From Haloarcula salina (GTDB lineage Archaea; Halobacteriota; Halobacteria; Halobacteriales; Haloarculaceae), in NCBI RefSeq assembly GCF_010119195.1, contig NZ_WRXL01000002.1, forward strand, positions 558,001 to 622,000: 64,000 bases of DNA, given 5' to 3'. The first letter of the stretch is position 1; each line of letters opens with the position of its first letter. The notes under the pieces are model-generated. The model was not told the DNA's origin. It did not search any database and saw only the letters and a list, made by a program, of their open reading frames with translations. The translations under genes were made by a program, and so were the position numbers. Positions 1 to 8,383 of the stretch are shown piece after piece.

Positions 1-1
1 C

Positions 2-655
2 GACTTGCACACGCACACCCGGTTCTTCCACTGGAACGAGGGGTCTCCGACGTGGTTCGACCCGCTCGGCGCTCGCCTGCTCGGGCGCGTCGCCCGCCAC
101 AGAAACCTCGACGGGATGGCGCTGACGAACCACGACTACTACCGCCCGTACGAGCCGGGGTCCTCGCTCGTGACGCTTCCGGGGATCGAAGTCTCGACGA
201 CGCGCGGCCACGTTCTGGTCGTCGGGCCTGATCCGCCGACGGACACCGCCCCCGACAAACACACGCCGGCGGCGGTGGCCGACGCGGCACACGACCACGG
301 CTGCGCGGCGATTCTCGCACACCCCTATCGGAACAGCACCGTCGCCGAGAGCGACGCCGCGCTGGACGCCGTCGAGGTCAACGGTAAGCACCCCCAGCGC
401 CGGGCGAAAGTCGAGCGACTCGCCGTCGAACTCGACCTGCCACTGGTCGGCGGCAGCGACGCACACTACCCGATCGAGGCGGGGCGTGCGTTCACCGTCG
501 TCGACGCGAACGAGCGGACGCCCGAGGCCGTCGTCGAGTCCATCCGCGACGGGCGCGTTGAACCGCGCGTCGACAACCGCCTCTCGGATCGCCTCCTCCG
601 AAAGCTATACGCACGGGTCCACCGTGCGAAGGGACACGCCGACCGGAGCGACTGA
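2..655 (+). CDS. PHP-domain phosphoesterase, 5' end cut by window
   Basis: The frame is open from the first bases of the window and begins D-L-H-T-H-T, the first metal-binding motif of PHP-domain phosphoesterases, so the true start lies upstream and the TTG at position 5 is not the start. Further family signatures follow in order: LTNHDYY near residue 43, the GIEVST strand, AHPYR, VEVNGKH and GGSDAHY with its Asp-His metal ligands. Known members hydrolyse phosphate esters with a metal cluster; the substrate here cannot be told. It ends 280 bases before the next gene, which has its own promoter and operator, so it probably belongs to a different transcription unit. Confidence 0.85.
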   Translation, partial: DLHTHTRFFHWNEGSPTWFDPLGARLLGRVARHRNLDGMALTNHDYYRPYEPGSSLVTLPGIEVSTTRGHVLVVGPDPPTDTAPDKHTPAAVADAAHDHGCAAILAHPYRNSTVAESDAALDAVEVNGKHPQRRAKVERLAVELDLPLVGGSDAHYPIEAGRAFTVVDANERTPEAVVESIRDGRVEPRVDNRLSDRLLRKLYARVHRAKGHADRSD

Positions 656-770
656 GGGGGACGGATCTTTCGCAACTCCCGACGTCTAGCGATAGCGGCG
701 TTCTGCGCGTAGAGGGTGTAGTCCGCACCGACGGTGACCCCTCTCACCGATTGTCGATATCGCCAGTGAC

Positions 771-826
771 GAAACTTTTTTGTCTGTATCCTCTGGATGT
801 GTCACACGTATTTAGGCAAGCCTAAA
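771..826 (+). promoter_or_regulatory. promoter with DtxR-like operator (site 1)
   Basis: A GAAAC element followed by a run of six T (771-781) looks like an archaeal BRE/TATA pair. Thirty bases after the T-run comes the perfect palindrome TTTAGGCAAGCCTAAA (811-826). It resembles the TTAGG..CCTAA core of DtxR/IdeR-family metal-repressor sites. Transcription would start around 800-808, just ahead of the palindrome, so a bound repressor would block initiation. Exactly the same 16 bases recur at 2865-2880 and a close variant at 1753-1766. The regulator itself is not in this window. Confidence 0.7.
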
Positions 827-934
827 AATGATCCGCAATCACATCGGCCACAGCAGAGCGCACCTCGGCGAACAGTCGATAGTAATCCGCAGTCGCGGTA
901 CCGCCGGTGTACTCGTGACCCTCCGGCTGTCGGA

Positions 935-1615
935 ATGACCGCCCAACGGGAATTCGACCAGTGGGCCGCGTCGGGAAGAGATCGCGACATGGAAGAGACT
1001 CACTGGAACACGGCAAAGCACGCCCTCGCGATGATGCCCGTCGAATCGGGCGACGCCGTTCTCGATCTCGGTACGGGGTCGGGATATGCGTTGCGGGCGC
1101 TCGACGAGATACACGCGCTCGACCGTGGTGTCGGCCTCGACGCAAGCCCGGAGATGGCGACCAACGCACGCGAGTACACTCGGGCCGACTCCGTCGGGTA
1201 CACGGTGGCCGACTTCCATCACCTTCCGCTCACAGACGACAGTGTCGACCACGTCTGGAGCATGGAGGCGTTCTTCTTCGCACACGAACCGGTCGAGATG
1301 CTCGAGGAGATTCGGCGAGTGCTCCGCCCCGGAGGGACGTGCTTCTGTCTGGTGAACTTCTACGAGGAGTCCGAACAGTCCCACCGGTGGTGCGATCGAA
1401 TCGATCTGCCGATGTACCTGTGGAGTCAGCGAGAGTATCGAACGCTGTTCCGCGAGGCCGGATTGCGCGTCGCCGTACAGGAGACGATTCCGGACGAGGA
1501 AATCGACATTCCGTCCGGGGAGCAGTTCCCCACCGACGAGTGGGAGACGCGCGAAGCGATGGTCGACCGCTATCGGACGTGGGGGACGTTGCTGACCGTC
1601 GGGGTTGCACCGTAG
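935..1615 (+). CDS. SAM-dependent class I methyltransferase
   Basis: The 226-residue protein has the class I methyltransferase order: motif I VLDLGTGSG near residues 42-50, an acidic motif II (GLDASPEMATNARE), the VADFHHLPL segment, and the VDHVWSMEAFF and RVLRPGG motifs of the UbiE/small-molecule type. I chose the ATG at 935 because homology begins there. The frame is open in-phase back to 797, but the added 46 residues are basic and featureless, unlike a haloarchaeal protein. A DtxR-like operator sits about 110 bases upstream, suggesting expression under metal limitation. The substrate is unknown; a small molecule linked to metal uptake is inference only. Confidence 0.8.
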   Translation: MTAQREFDQWAASGRDRDMEETHWNTAKHALAMMPVESGDAVLDLGTGSGYALRALDEIHALDRGVGLDASPEMATNAREYTRADSVGYTVADFHHLPLTDDSVDHVWSMEAFFFAHEPVEMLEEIRRVLRPGGTCFCLVNFYEESEQSHRWCDRIDLPMYLWSQREYRTLFREAGLRVAVQETIPDEEIDIPSGEQFPTDEWETREAMVDRYRTWGTLLTVGVAP

Positions 1616-1708
1616 CCGGTGAGGATGGCCCACGGCGTGATTCGCGGGTTGCCTCTTGCTCCCGGCCGGACTCGCCGACTGGGGTGGATGCTCCCAGTCA
1701 TGTTCGGG

Positions 1709-1766
1709 GAAACGATTAACGGTCCGCCACGCAGAAGTTCGAGTGCATGGGATTAGGTGTGCCTAA
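1709..1766 (+). promoter_or_regulatory. promoter with DtxR-like operator (site 2)
   Basis: A GAAACGATTAAC element (1709-1720) precedes the imperfect palindrome TTAGGTGTGCCTAA (1753-1766) by 32 bases. This closely matches the geometry of sites 1 and 3. It stands about 185 bases before the CopD-like gene at 1950, so that transcript would carry a leader. A 26-codon frame (1747-1827) overlaps the site; I do not count it as a gene. Confidence 0.6.
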
Positions 1767-1949
1767 ATCACTGTGGCAGTACCGGGGCTTTCGGGTCGCT
1801 GACCGACGCAGAGACACCAGTATCTGATGTTCGACCCCGTGACGAGCACCGGCGAACGGGGACCGTCGCCCCGAGAGTTCACTCCACTGGCACGCAGCGT
1901 CTTCCGGGGGAGTCGTTCGAACGGTGTGGAGGATCCTGGGCGGTAGCTA

Positions 1950-2789
1950 ATGGCACTCAAACCACGACTCGTACTCGCCACGCTCCTGACCGCCTCACTG
2001 CTCGGTGCGTCCCTCACCTGGGCCGGTTCCGCGGTGTCGCTCGTCGTCCCGTTCGCCTCCTGGATCGCGGTCGTCTCCCTGGGGACTCTACTGACTGCCG
2101 GACCCCTCTGGTGGATGTTTACTGAAGTGACGGAGGTGCAACCGGACCGACTCGCTCGCCGGTGGGCGACCCTCGTATACACCGCAGGTGGTGCAGCGGT
2201 AACAGGCCTCTGTATTCGACTGCTCGGTGGCGGAGCGGTCGTAAACCGCCCCCTCCCGTCCACGATGCCTCTCGCCGTTGGAGTGGTGGTGCTTGGCGGA
2301 CTCGCGGTTGGCGTCCGGCGAATGGACCGGACGCGGCCGTCGCACCGGTTCGTCGGCCTCGGTTCGGCGCTCGCCGTCGGTGGGCTCGTCGGACTCGCGT
2401 GGGCCGACGTCGGTATGGGTGGCGGAACACTCGGGGAGACGGTCGTGCGAGCGATCCACCTCGTCGCTGCGGGTGCGTGGATTGGCGGGGCGGTCTGGCA
2501 CAACACGGTCGTGGTACCGTCGCTCGCGGCGCCTGACGGTGACGGGCTCAAGACCGTTTTACGTCGCTTTCAGCGGGCCGTTCCGGTGCTCATCGTCGCG
2601 GTCTTGGGGACGGGCGTCCACCAGGCGACGACCTGGCTGGGAACGGCCCCGTCGACGTACCTCTCGACCAGCGCTGGTCGTTTCGTCACGCTGAAACTCG
2701 CGGCCGTCCTCGCCCTCGCGACGGTCGTCGCTCGCTCGCTGTTGAAGCGGCGTTCAACTGCCACTTCGACCGCCGAGAGCACGTCCTAG
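1950..2789 (+). CDS. CopD-like multi-spanning membrane protein
   Basis: The 279-residue protein has about seven or eight hydrophobic segments. A motif of the form RAIHLVAAGAWIGGAVW near residue 170 is the hallmark of CopD-domain proteins (histidine in a helix, then W-x-G). CopD is known from copper uptake and resistance systems, but many CopD-like proteins have no proven role. The gene follows operator site 2 and precedes the transporter under site 3, which suggests co-regulation by a metal-sensing repressor. The Ser/Thr-rich C-terminus is likely a cytosolic tail. Whether it moves copper, iron or electrons is not visible. Confidence 0.7.
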   Translation: MALKPRLVLATLLTASLLGASLTWAGSAVSLVVPFASWIAVVSLGTLLTAGPLWWMFTEVTEVQPDRLARRWATLVYTAGGAAVTGLCIRLLGGGAVVNRPLPSTMPLAVGVVVLGGLAVGVRRMDRTRPSHRFVGLGSALAVGGLVGLAWADVGMGGGTLGETVVRAIHLVAAGAWIGGAVWHNTVVVPSLAAPDGDGLKTVLRRFQRAVPVLIVAVLGTGVHQATTWLGTAPSTYLSTSAGRFVTLKLAAVLALATVVARSLLKRRSTATSTAESTS

Positions 2790-2822
2790 TGGGGCCAGCC
2801 AGTCTCGCCCGAACATGTGCGG

Positions 2823-2880
2823 GAAAACCTTTTTTCTCGGGCCGAAAATAGAACAGCGCATGGTTTTAGGCAAGCCTAAA
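2823..2880 (+). promoter_or_regulatory. promoter with DtxR-like operator overlapping a start codon (site 3)
   Basis: A GAAAACC plus T-run element (2823-2835) is followed, again after 30 bases, by TTTAGGCAAGCCTAAA (2865-2880), identical to site 1. Here the palindrome lies inside the first codons of the transporter gene (ATG at 2860), so the mRNA is probably leaderless and the operator covers +3 to +20 of both transcript and reading frame. Confidence 0.7.
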
Positions 2881-3933
2881 ACAGGCGAGTGTCGTACGGA
2901 ACGCTGCTCGAGTTCGCGAAGGCGGTTCCTGAAGATCGGTGGCGTGGCCGCCGCTAGTTGTCTCTCCGGGTGTACCAGCGTCCTCGGCGGGAACAATCTC
3001 GATACGCTCTCGATCGCGTACAAGCCCATCTTCCCCTTCCTGCAGTTCCTCGTGATGGACGAACGCGGGTATCTCTCCGATGTCGGGCCGGACGTCGAGT
3101 CGACGAACTTCGCCAACCAGGGGCTGAACATCGTGTCGGCCTATTCCGACGGCGACGTCGACGTCGCGTTCATCGGTATCACTCCCGCGATCCGCATGAA
3201 GCACAAGGAGGTTCCCGGGAAAGTTACAGCGGCGAATCAGACCGGTGGCTTCGCGGTCCTCACCAGCGACGAGTTCGCCTCCCTCTTCGAGGAGCACGGC
3301 GCCGACGCCTTCCAGGCGTTCCGGGAGGAACACGACCGGAAATTCAGGTTCTCCACCTTCCCGAAAGGCAGCGTCGCCTACGTCTTACTGCGCCAGTGGC
3401 TCGACGCCGAACTCGGCGTCGGCACGGAACACGTCGAGACCGAGAACATGGCCGGTCTCGGTCCAGTGAAACGGTCGCTTCTGTCCGGTAACGCCGACGG
3501 GACGCTCATCATGGAACCGATCCCGACGATACTCGCGGCGAAAGACGCGCCGTTCCGACGAATCGCCCACACCGGCGAATTCATGGAGGGGCCACCGGGT
3601 GGCATCATGTTCATGCACGATCGGCTGTGGGACGAGAATCCGGGCGTCGCGAAGGACGTGCTCCGGGCGCACATCCGAGCGACCGAACTCATCAACGAAC
3701 AGCCCGCGGAGGCCGCACAGGCCGTAAGTACCGTCTTCGGCGACTCCCTCTCGACGAAACTCGCCGAACGGGCCATTCGGTCGGAGGTCTCGAACTACAT
3801 CACCGATCCACGGACCATCTCCGCCGGCACCGAACGGTGCATCGAGCGGATGCATTCGCTCGGCCAGATCGCCGATCCCGTGTCGAACGAGGCCATCTTC
3901 GAACCATCGCTCTACGAAGACGCCACCGAGTAG
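2860..3933 (+). CDS. NitT/TauT-type ABC transporter substrate-binding lipoprotein
   Basis: The 357-residue protein has a twin-arginine signal (SRRRFLKIGG, about residues 20-30) ending in the lipobox LSGC, so it is exported folded and anchored outside the membrane. The mature part resembles SsuA/TauA/NMT1-like binding proteins (YKPIFPFLQFLVMDERGYL, DVDVAFIGITPAI). It is the first gene of a three-gene ABC operon with a permease and an ATPase. The family binds sulfonates, nitrate, thiamine precursors and others. The DtxR-like operator over its start codon argues instead for a substrate needed in metal shortage, which is inference. A start at 2815 is possible but lies upstream of the likely transcription start. 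Confidence 0.82.
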   Translation: MVLGKPKTGECRTERCSSSRRRFLKIGGVAAASCLSGCTSVLGGNNLDTLSIAYKPIFPFLQFLVMDERGYLSDVGPDVESTNFANQGLNIVSAYSDGDVDVAFIGITPAIRMKHKEVPGKVTAANQTGGFAVLTSDEFASLFEEHGADAFQAFREEHDRKFRFSTFPKGSVAYVLLRQWLDAELGVGTEHVETENMAGLGPVKRSLLSGNADGTLIMEPIPTILAAKDAPFRRIAHTGEFMEGPPGGIMFMHDRLWDENPGVAKDVLRAHIRATELINEQPAEAAQAVSTVFGDSLSTKLAERAIRSEVSNYITDPRTISAGTERCIERMHSLGQIADPVSNEAIFEPSLYEDATE

Positions 3934-3935
3934 GG

Positions 3936-4754
3936 ATGGCGAACGATTTCTCCCTGCGGTCCGGCACCGAACACGGCCACCGAACGTCGACCCGTGACCT
4001 GAGCCGGAAGTGGGACTACGCCAGGCTCCGTCGTGGCGTGTTCGGGACGGCCGCGTTCCTCGTCGTCTGGTGGGTGGCAGCGTCCACTCAACCGACGTAC
4101 TTGCTCCCCAGTCCGCTGGAGGTCGGGGGCGCTCTCTGGGGCGAACTCGCCAGTGGAGCCCTGTTCGTCCACCTGGGACAGAGCCTCCTCCACTACCTCC
4201 CTGGTGTCGCCCTGGGCGTGACGGCCGGCGGCGCGCTCGGCATCGCCATGGGCTGGTGGGGGCGCCTCGACGACGTCCTGACGCCTGTCGTCCGCGTCCT
4301 CAGGCCGATTCCGCCGCTGGCGTGGATCGTGTTCGCGATCATCTGGTTCGGCCTCGGGCACACCGGTGCCGCGTTCATCGTGTTCATCGGGGCGTTCTGG
4401 ATCACGTTCTACAACGCCTACAGCGGGGTCGAGAACTCGTCTCGAGAGTTGCTGGAGGTTGCGACGAATCTCGGCATCGACAGCGAGTACCGGCTGATTC
4501 GACGGGTCGTCATTCCCGACGCGACCCCCGAACTCCTGACCGGCATCCGGACGAGCGTCGGCCAGTGCTGGATGATGGTCGTCGCCGCCGAGCTGTTCGG
4601 CGCCCCCGGCGTCGGATACGAGATCATCACGAGCGCGAACAACCTCGCGATGGAGCGGAGCGTCGCCTACATGCTGGCGATCAGCGCCGTCTTCCTCGCG
4701 AGCGACTGGGGAGTTCGCCGCCTGGAAGCGAGACTGCTCCGGTGGCAGCCATGA
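3936..4754 (+). CDS. NitT/TauT-type ABC transporter permease
   Basis: The 272-residue protein has six or so membrane segments after a polar N-terminus. It carries the SsuC/TauC-type coupling loop (ELLEVATNLGIDSEYRLIRRVVIPDATPELLTGIRTSVGQCW), which contacts the ATPase, and the LRPIPPLAWI segment common in this family. It starts 2 bases after the binding protein stop and overlaps the ATPase gene by ATGA. I chose ATG 3936 because upstream in-frame sequence overlaps the preceding gene. Confidence 0.88.
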   Translation: MANDFSLRSGTEHGHRTSTRDLSRKWDYARLRRGVFGTAAFLVVWWVAASTQPTYLLPSPLEVGGALWGELASGALFVHLGQSLLHYLPGVALGVTAGGALGIAMGWWGRLDDVLTPVVRVLRPIPPLAWIVFAIIWFGLGHTGAAFIVFIGAFWITFYNAYSGVENSSRELLEVATNLGIDSEYRLIRRVVIPDATPELLTGIRTSVGQCWMMVVAAELFGAPGVGYEIITSANNLAMERSVAYMLAISAVFLASDWGVRRLEARLLRWQP

Positions 4755-5527
4755 CCGACACCGTCTCGTCTCCGGCCCCGACAGTCGCGGTCGAAGGCGT
4801 TCACAAACGGTACGAGACTACTGACGGAGCGGGGACGACCGCGCTCGCCGACGTCTCGTTCACCATCGACCCCGGCGAGTTCGTCACCGTCGTGGGGCCG
4901 TCTGGCTGTGGCAAGACGACGCTCGCACGGCTCGTCGGCGGATTCGAGTCTCCCACCAGTGGCCGGGTTCTCGTCGACGAGACGCCCGTTACCAGTCCGG
5001 CACCGGACCGGGCGATGGTGTTCCAGGCGTATCACTTGTTCCCGTGGCTCTCTGTCCAGGAGAACGTCGCCTTCGGACTCGTCGAACAGGGGGTGGCCGA
5101 AGACGTACGGAACGAGCGCGTGGAGGCGATGCTCGAGTTGGTCGGATTGAGCGACCGTGCGAGCGCGTATCCCGCGGAACTCTCAGGCGGCATGAAACAG
5201 CGGGTGGGGCTCGCCCGAGCGCTAGCGGTCGATCCGGGCCTGTTGCTGATGGACGAACCGTTCGGGAGCGTCGACTCGCAGACGCGGCGGCGCCTCCAAC
5301 GTGAACTCCTGGACATCTGGCGCACCGTGGAGAAGACCGTGGTGTTCGTCACCCACGACATCCAGGAGGCCGTGCTGATGAGTGACCGAGTCCTCGTGCT
5401 GACGGGAACGCCCGGCCGAGTCCGCGACGACGTCACCGTCGAACTGCCTCGGCCGCGAGACCGGACAGACGACGCGTTCATCGGGTACGTGGACACGCTC
5501 TTCGACCTGGTCGAAACAACGATCTGA
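4751..5527 (+). CDS. NitT/TauT-type ABC transporter ATP-binding protein
   Basis: The 258-residue ATPase shows Walker A GPSGCGKTT near residue 48, a Q-loop (MVFQAYHLFPW), the signature LSGGMKQR, Walker B LLLMDEPFGSVD and the switch histidine in VFVTHDIQEA. These are typical of SsuB/TauB. It is the last gene of the operon and overlaps the permease stop by four bases, implying translational coupling. It energises uptake of whatever the binding protein captures. Confidence 0.9.
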   Translation: MTDTVSSPAPTVAVEGVHKRYETTDGAGTTALADVSFTIDPGEFVTVVGPSGCGKTTLARLVGGFESPTSGRVLVDETPVTSPAPDRAMVFQAYHLFPWLSVQENVAFGLVEQGVAEDVRNERVEAMLELVGLSDRASAYPAELSGGMKQRVGLARALAVDPGLLLMDEPFGSVDSQTRRRLQRELLDIWRTVEKTVVFVTHDIQEAVLMSDRVLVLTGTPGRVRDDVTVELPRPRDRTDDAFIGYVDTLFDLVETTI

Positions 5528-5861
5528 GCGCCGACACCACGGCACAGACTTCGCCCCTCACACCTATCTCGGAACGCGTGACGGCCCAGGGAACGTCCGG
5601 TGGGCGACACCTGCGTTACCGGTGATTCGAGGGCGGAACGTCAGTTCCCTCTACGGCGTGCCGGTGGGAGGGACAGCGTGATCCACTCGCGCCTTGCATT
5701 CGACGCGGCAGTCACTGCCTATCACCGCCTGGCGGTGACGACACGGTCACTGTACTGCACACCGGATCCCACGTCCGTCGTGCGAACGGCGTGTGACGCG
5801 TTTCGGCTGGGACGGTGGCTTCGGTGACGAGGTAGCGCGTCAACGTGGCGTCGCCGCCGAC
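5528..5861. other. intergenic region, no gene seen
   Basis: These 334 bases separate the end of the transporter operon from the convergent GNAT gene. I see no reading frame with haloarchaeal protein character, no RNA gene and no repeat. It probably holds the two transcription ends. Confidence 0.5.
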
Positions 5862-6605
5862 TCAGAGATAGGCCGGATCCCACTCGTCCGGCCGGTGCGT
5901 GTTTCCACAGTCGGTGCACTGGAGTCGTTCGAGTCCGTCGGAGGTAACCGACGTGCTCTCACACGCCGAACAGAGGTAGCCGACGCGGGTCCCGCCGTCG
6001 TCGCGAACGGCGTAGAACGGTCCGCGCGCTCCCTGGAGCGACTCGTCGGTCGCGACCGGCTGGCGCTCCCCGTCCAGCGTGACTTCGTCGGGGACGCTGT
6101 CGTCTCGCTCCTGACGGTCCGGGTTCGCTCTGTGCCGCGTGTACACCTCGACGGTGAACCGCTCACCGCCGACTTCGGTGGTGTACTGCTCGCTCGCGTA
6201 GAGCCCGAACCGTTCCAGGAACGGTGCGCCTTCCCTGGCGCTCTCCAGCGCCCGGGCGGTGAACTGCGGTGCCGTCGTCTCCGCCTCGCTGCGGAGTTCC
6301 TCGACGAGCGCCCGGCCGACACCGCGGCCGCGGGCCTCCGGGTGGACGTGGAGCCACTCGATGGTCGTCCCGTCGCCGAGTTCGCCGAACCCGACGAGGC
6401 GAGTCCCGTCGTCGTCGGACTCCTCGGCGACCACCAGTTCGTCGTCTCCGTTCTCGATCCGCTCGCCGACCGGGGCCGGTGCGAACGTGGTTTCGACGAT
6501 GGTCGCGATCTTCGCCGGACTGAGAACGTACGACGCGCGGAACGACCGCCGAGCGATCGATTCGATGGCAGTGCTGTCGTCGGCCGTCGCGGGGCGTATC
6601 TCCAT
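5862..6605 (-). CDS. GNAT acetyltransferase with C-terminal zinc ribbon
   Basis: The 247-residue protein begins MEIRPATADD, a usual GNAT start. It has the acetyl-CoA pyrophosphate loop ARGRGVGRA near residues 91-99 following the WLHVHPE strand. The C-terminal third carries two CxxC pairs (LCSAC and QCTDC), a likely rubredoxin-like zinc ribbon ending WDPAYL. Known haloarchaeal proteins combine GNAT with such ribbons, but the acceptor substrate is unknown. I chose ATG 6605 over the upstream in-frame start because the 21 extra residues are not conserved-looking. Confidence 0.8.
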   Translation of the reverse strand: MEIRPATADDSTAIESIARRSFRASYVLSPAKIATIVETTFAPAPVGERIENGDDELVVAEESDDDGTRLVGFGELGDGTTIEWLHVHPEARGRGVGRALVEELRSEAETTAPQFTARALESAREGAPFLERFGLYASEQYTTEVGGERFTVEVYTRHRANPDRQERDDSVPDEVTLDGERQPVATDESLQGARGPFYAVRDDGGTRVGYLCSACESTSVTSDGLERLQCTDCGNTHRPDEWDPAYL

Positions 6606-6796
6606 ACGACGTGTCGGTCTTCTGTGGTGATAGGCGGCGTCCCTGCAGGTGAAGGGCAGTCCCGCCACGCCGTCGGATCGCGGTGGGTCGGTGCCCCTGA
6701 TTGGTGGGTCGATCTATGGGCGGCGCGGCCGTGGCGGCCAGAACAAGTGGCGCAACTGGGCGAGCGATGGCGGCCGCCTCGCCTGCTGGATTCCGG

Positions 6797-8278
6797 TCAC
6801 CACGCGGTGAACCGGTCCGTCTCGAAGGTCGCCGCCTGTCGACGGATGTAGCGCCGCTGGGTTTCCCGGACCGCGCGATCGAGGGATGCCCCCTCGTCGA
6901 GTCGGCTGCGTGCCTGATCGAGCTTCCACCTGGCGGGAGTCTGCCGGGTTCGAGCGCGCGATTCGAGCGGTGCGAGCAGGTCGTCCGCGTAGTCGGCGTC
7001 GAACCCGGCCGTTTCGAGCCCAGCGCGTGCACACGCGAACAGGTCCGCATAGAGCGCGTCGGTGTCGGTGACCCGGTCGCCCGAGCGGTCGATCCACCGG
7101 AGATCGGCCGACAGCCCGTCGGTCGCCGCCGCGTAGAAGTTGCGGCGCGCGTCCGCCCAGTCGAGGCGGCTGACCGGGTGCTCCCGCCGGGCGAGGTCGG
7201 TCAGCAGCCCGGCGAAGAGGCCGACGAACGCGATAGTGTCCCCCAGCGTGGGCTGGCCGGCCAGCGGACGGAACTCGATGCGCACGTTCGGTTCCCCCAT
7301 GACTCCCTCGTCGAACACCGGTCGGACCCAGCGCCAGTAACAGCCGTGCTTGTGCGTGAAGTGCGTCAGCGCCGACGGATCTTCGAACAGTCTGGGGACG
7401 ATGGTCGGGTCGGAGGCGATGGACTCGACGGCGTCGCCGACGGACTCGATGTCCTCCGGGAACGCGACCTTTGCCGGCCCGTCCTCGTCGTTCATCACGG
7501 ACTCGAACACCCCGATCCGGTTCTCCATCCTCGCGCCGTCCAGGATCGTCTCGCCGTCGACGTCGTCGTAGAATGCCGGCGGGAAGAGCGGTGAGTTGAC
7601 GCCGAGCGCGAGGATCGGCCCCGCGACGCGGAGCGCGTACCGGAAGTACGTCGGTAGCTCGCTCGCCTGCTCGACGACGAAGTGGGGCTGGATCGACGTC
7701 GTGAGGCTGTTCAGCAGTGCCGTCTTCCCCTCGTAGGTCGCGTTGGGAGCGTCGATTCTGGTGGCCGCGGACTGCCCTTGCGCGTGGTATCTCGCGGTGT
7801 CGCACATGTTCGTCGCGAGCACCGTGTCGTCGGTCGTGGTGTGGTCGGTGAGGTACTCGACCCCCGTCTCAGTCTGTGGCGAGATCGTCCAGAACCCGTC
7901 GCTGACCAGTCGTTCCTCCGGATCGAGGAGCTCCTCGCTCGCAGCCTCGAATCGCGCCCGCATCTCGGATTCGATGGTCTGGAGGCCCGCGGCGCTAAAG
8001 GGTTGGGGCGACGACTGAAACTCTATCTGGTGGCGACCGATCTCCTTCTCACAGCCCAGTATCTCGTCCGTGCACCGCGGAAGCGTCGTGAGCGCGTTCT
8101 CTCGATCGACCACGTAACACTCGTACTCCAGTCCGGTCGTCGCCAGTTCGCTGTCGAACGCTCCGTCTTCGACAGCGCTGACGAGCCACGAGGCCTCCTC
8201 GCGAACGCGGTGGTCGAACTCGGTCGGGTCGCGAGTGCAGAGCGAGTCGACCTGTGACGCCAGTTCTGTTTCCTTCAT
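6797..8278 (-). CDS. GCS2-family carboxylate-amine ligase (glutamate-cysteine ligase-like)
   Basis: The 493-residue protein has GCS2 features: LEYECYVVD near the start (Glu-rich ATP/Mg strand), HQIEFQSSPQPF, and later NVRIEFRPLAGQPT with RRNFYAA. This family joins glutamate to an amine such as cysteine using ATP, and haloarchaea make gamma-glutamylcysteine as their main thiol. At nearly 500 residues it is longer than the YbdK type (about 370), so the exact substrate is uncertain. GTG 8290 gives four extra residues; I prefer ATG 8278. It ends the gene pair downstream of the gas vesicle operon on the same strand, with a 105-base gap. Confidence 0.7.
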   Translation of the reverse strand: MKETELASQVDSLCTRDPTEFDHRVREEASWLVSAVEDGAFDSELATTGLEYECYVVDRENALTTLPRCTDEILGCEKEIGRHQIEFQSSPQPFSAAGLQTIESEMRARFEAASEELLDPEERLVSDGFWTISPQTETGVEYLTDHTTTDDTVLATNMCDTARYHAQGQSAATRIDAPNATYEGKTALLNSLTTSIQPHFVVEQASELPTYFRYALRVAGPILALGVNSPLFPPAFYDDVDGETILDGARMENRIGVFESVMNDEDGPAKVAFPEDIESVGDAVESIASDPTIVPRLFEDPSALTHFTHKHGCYWRWVRPVFDEGVMGEPNVRIEFRPLAGQPTLGDTIAFVGLFAGLLTDLARREHPVSRLDWADARRNFYAAATDGLSADLRWIDRSGDRVTDTDALYADLFACARAGLETAGFDADYADDLLAPLESRARTRQTPARWKLDQARSRLDEGASLDRAVRETQRRYIRRQAATFETDRFTAW

Positions 8279-8383
8279 ATACACTGACACTCGCCCTGCC
8301 CCCCTCAGTCTAGAGCTTGTATATACGCGGTGTTCGCCACAGCGACGGCTTCGGGCCAGTATGCGATCGAATCCGAGCTGCCG

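Noticed and set aside
797-934. In-frame N-terminal extension of the methyltransferase from the ATG at 797
   Set aside because: The 46 residues are basic and featureless and overlap the operator; the family homology starts at 935.
1747-1827. 26-codon frame overlapping operator site 2
   Set aside because: Open mainly because the palindrome has only one stop-free forward frame; no protein character. Kept as a possible leader in the findings.
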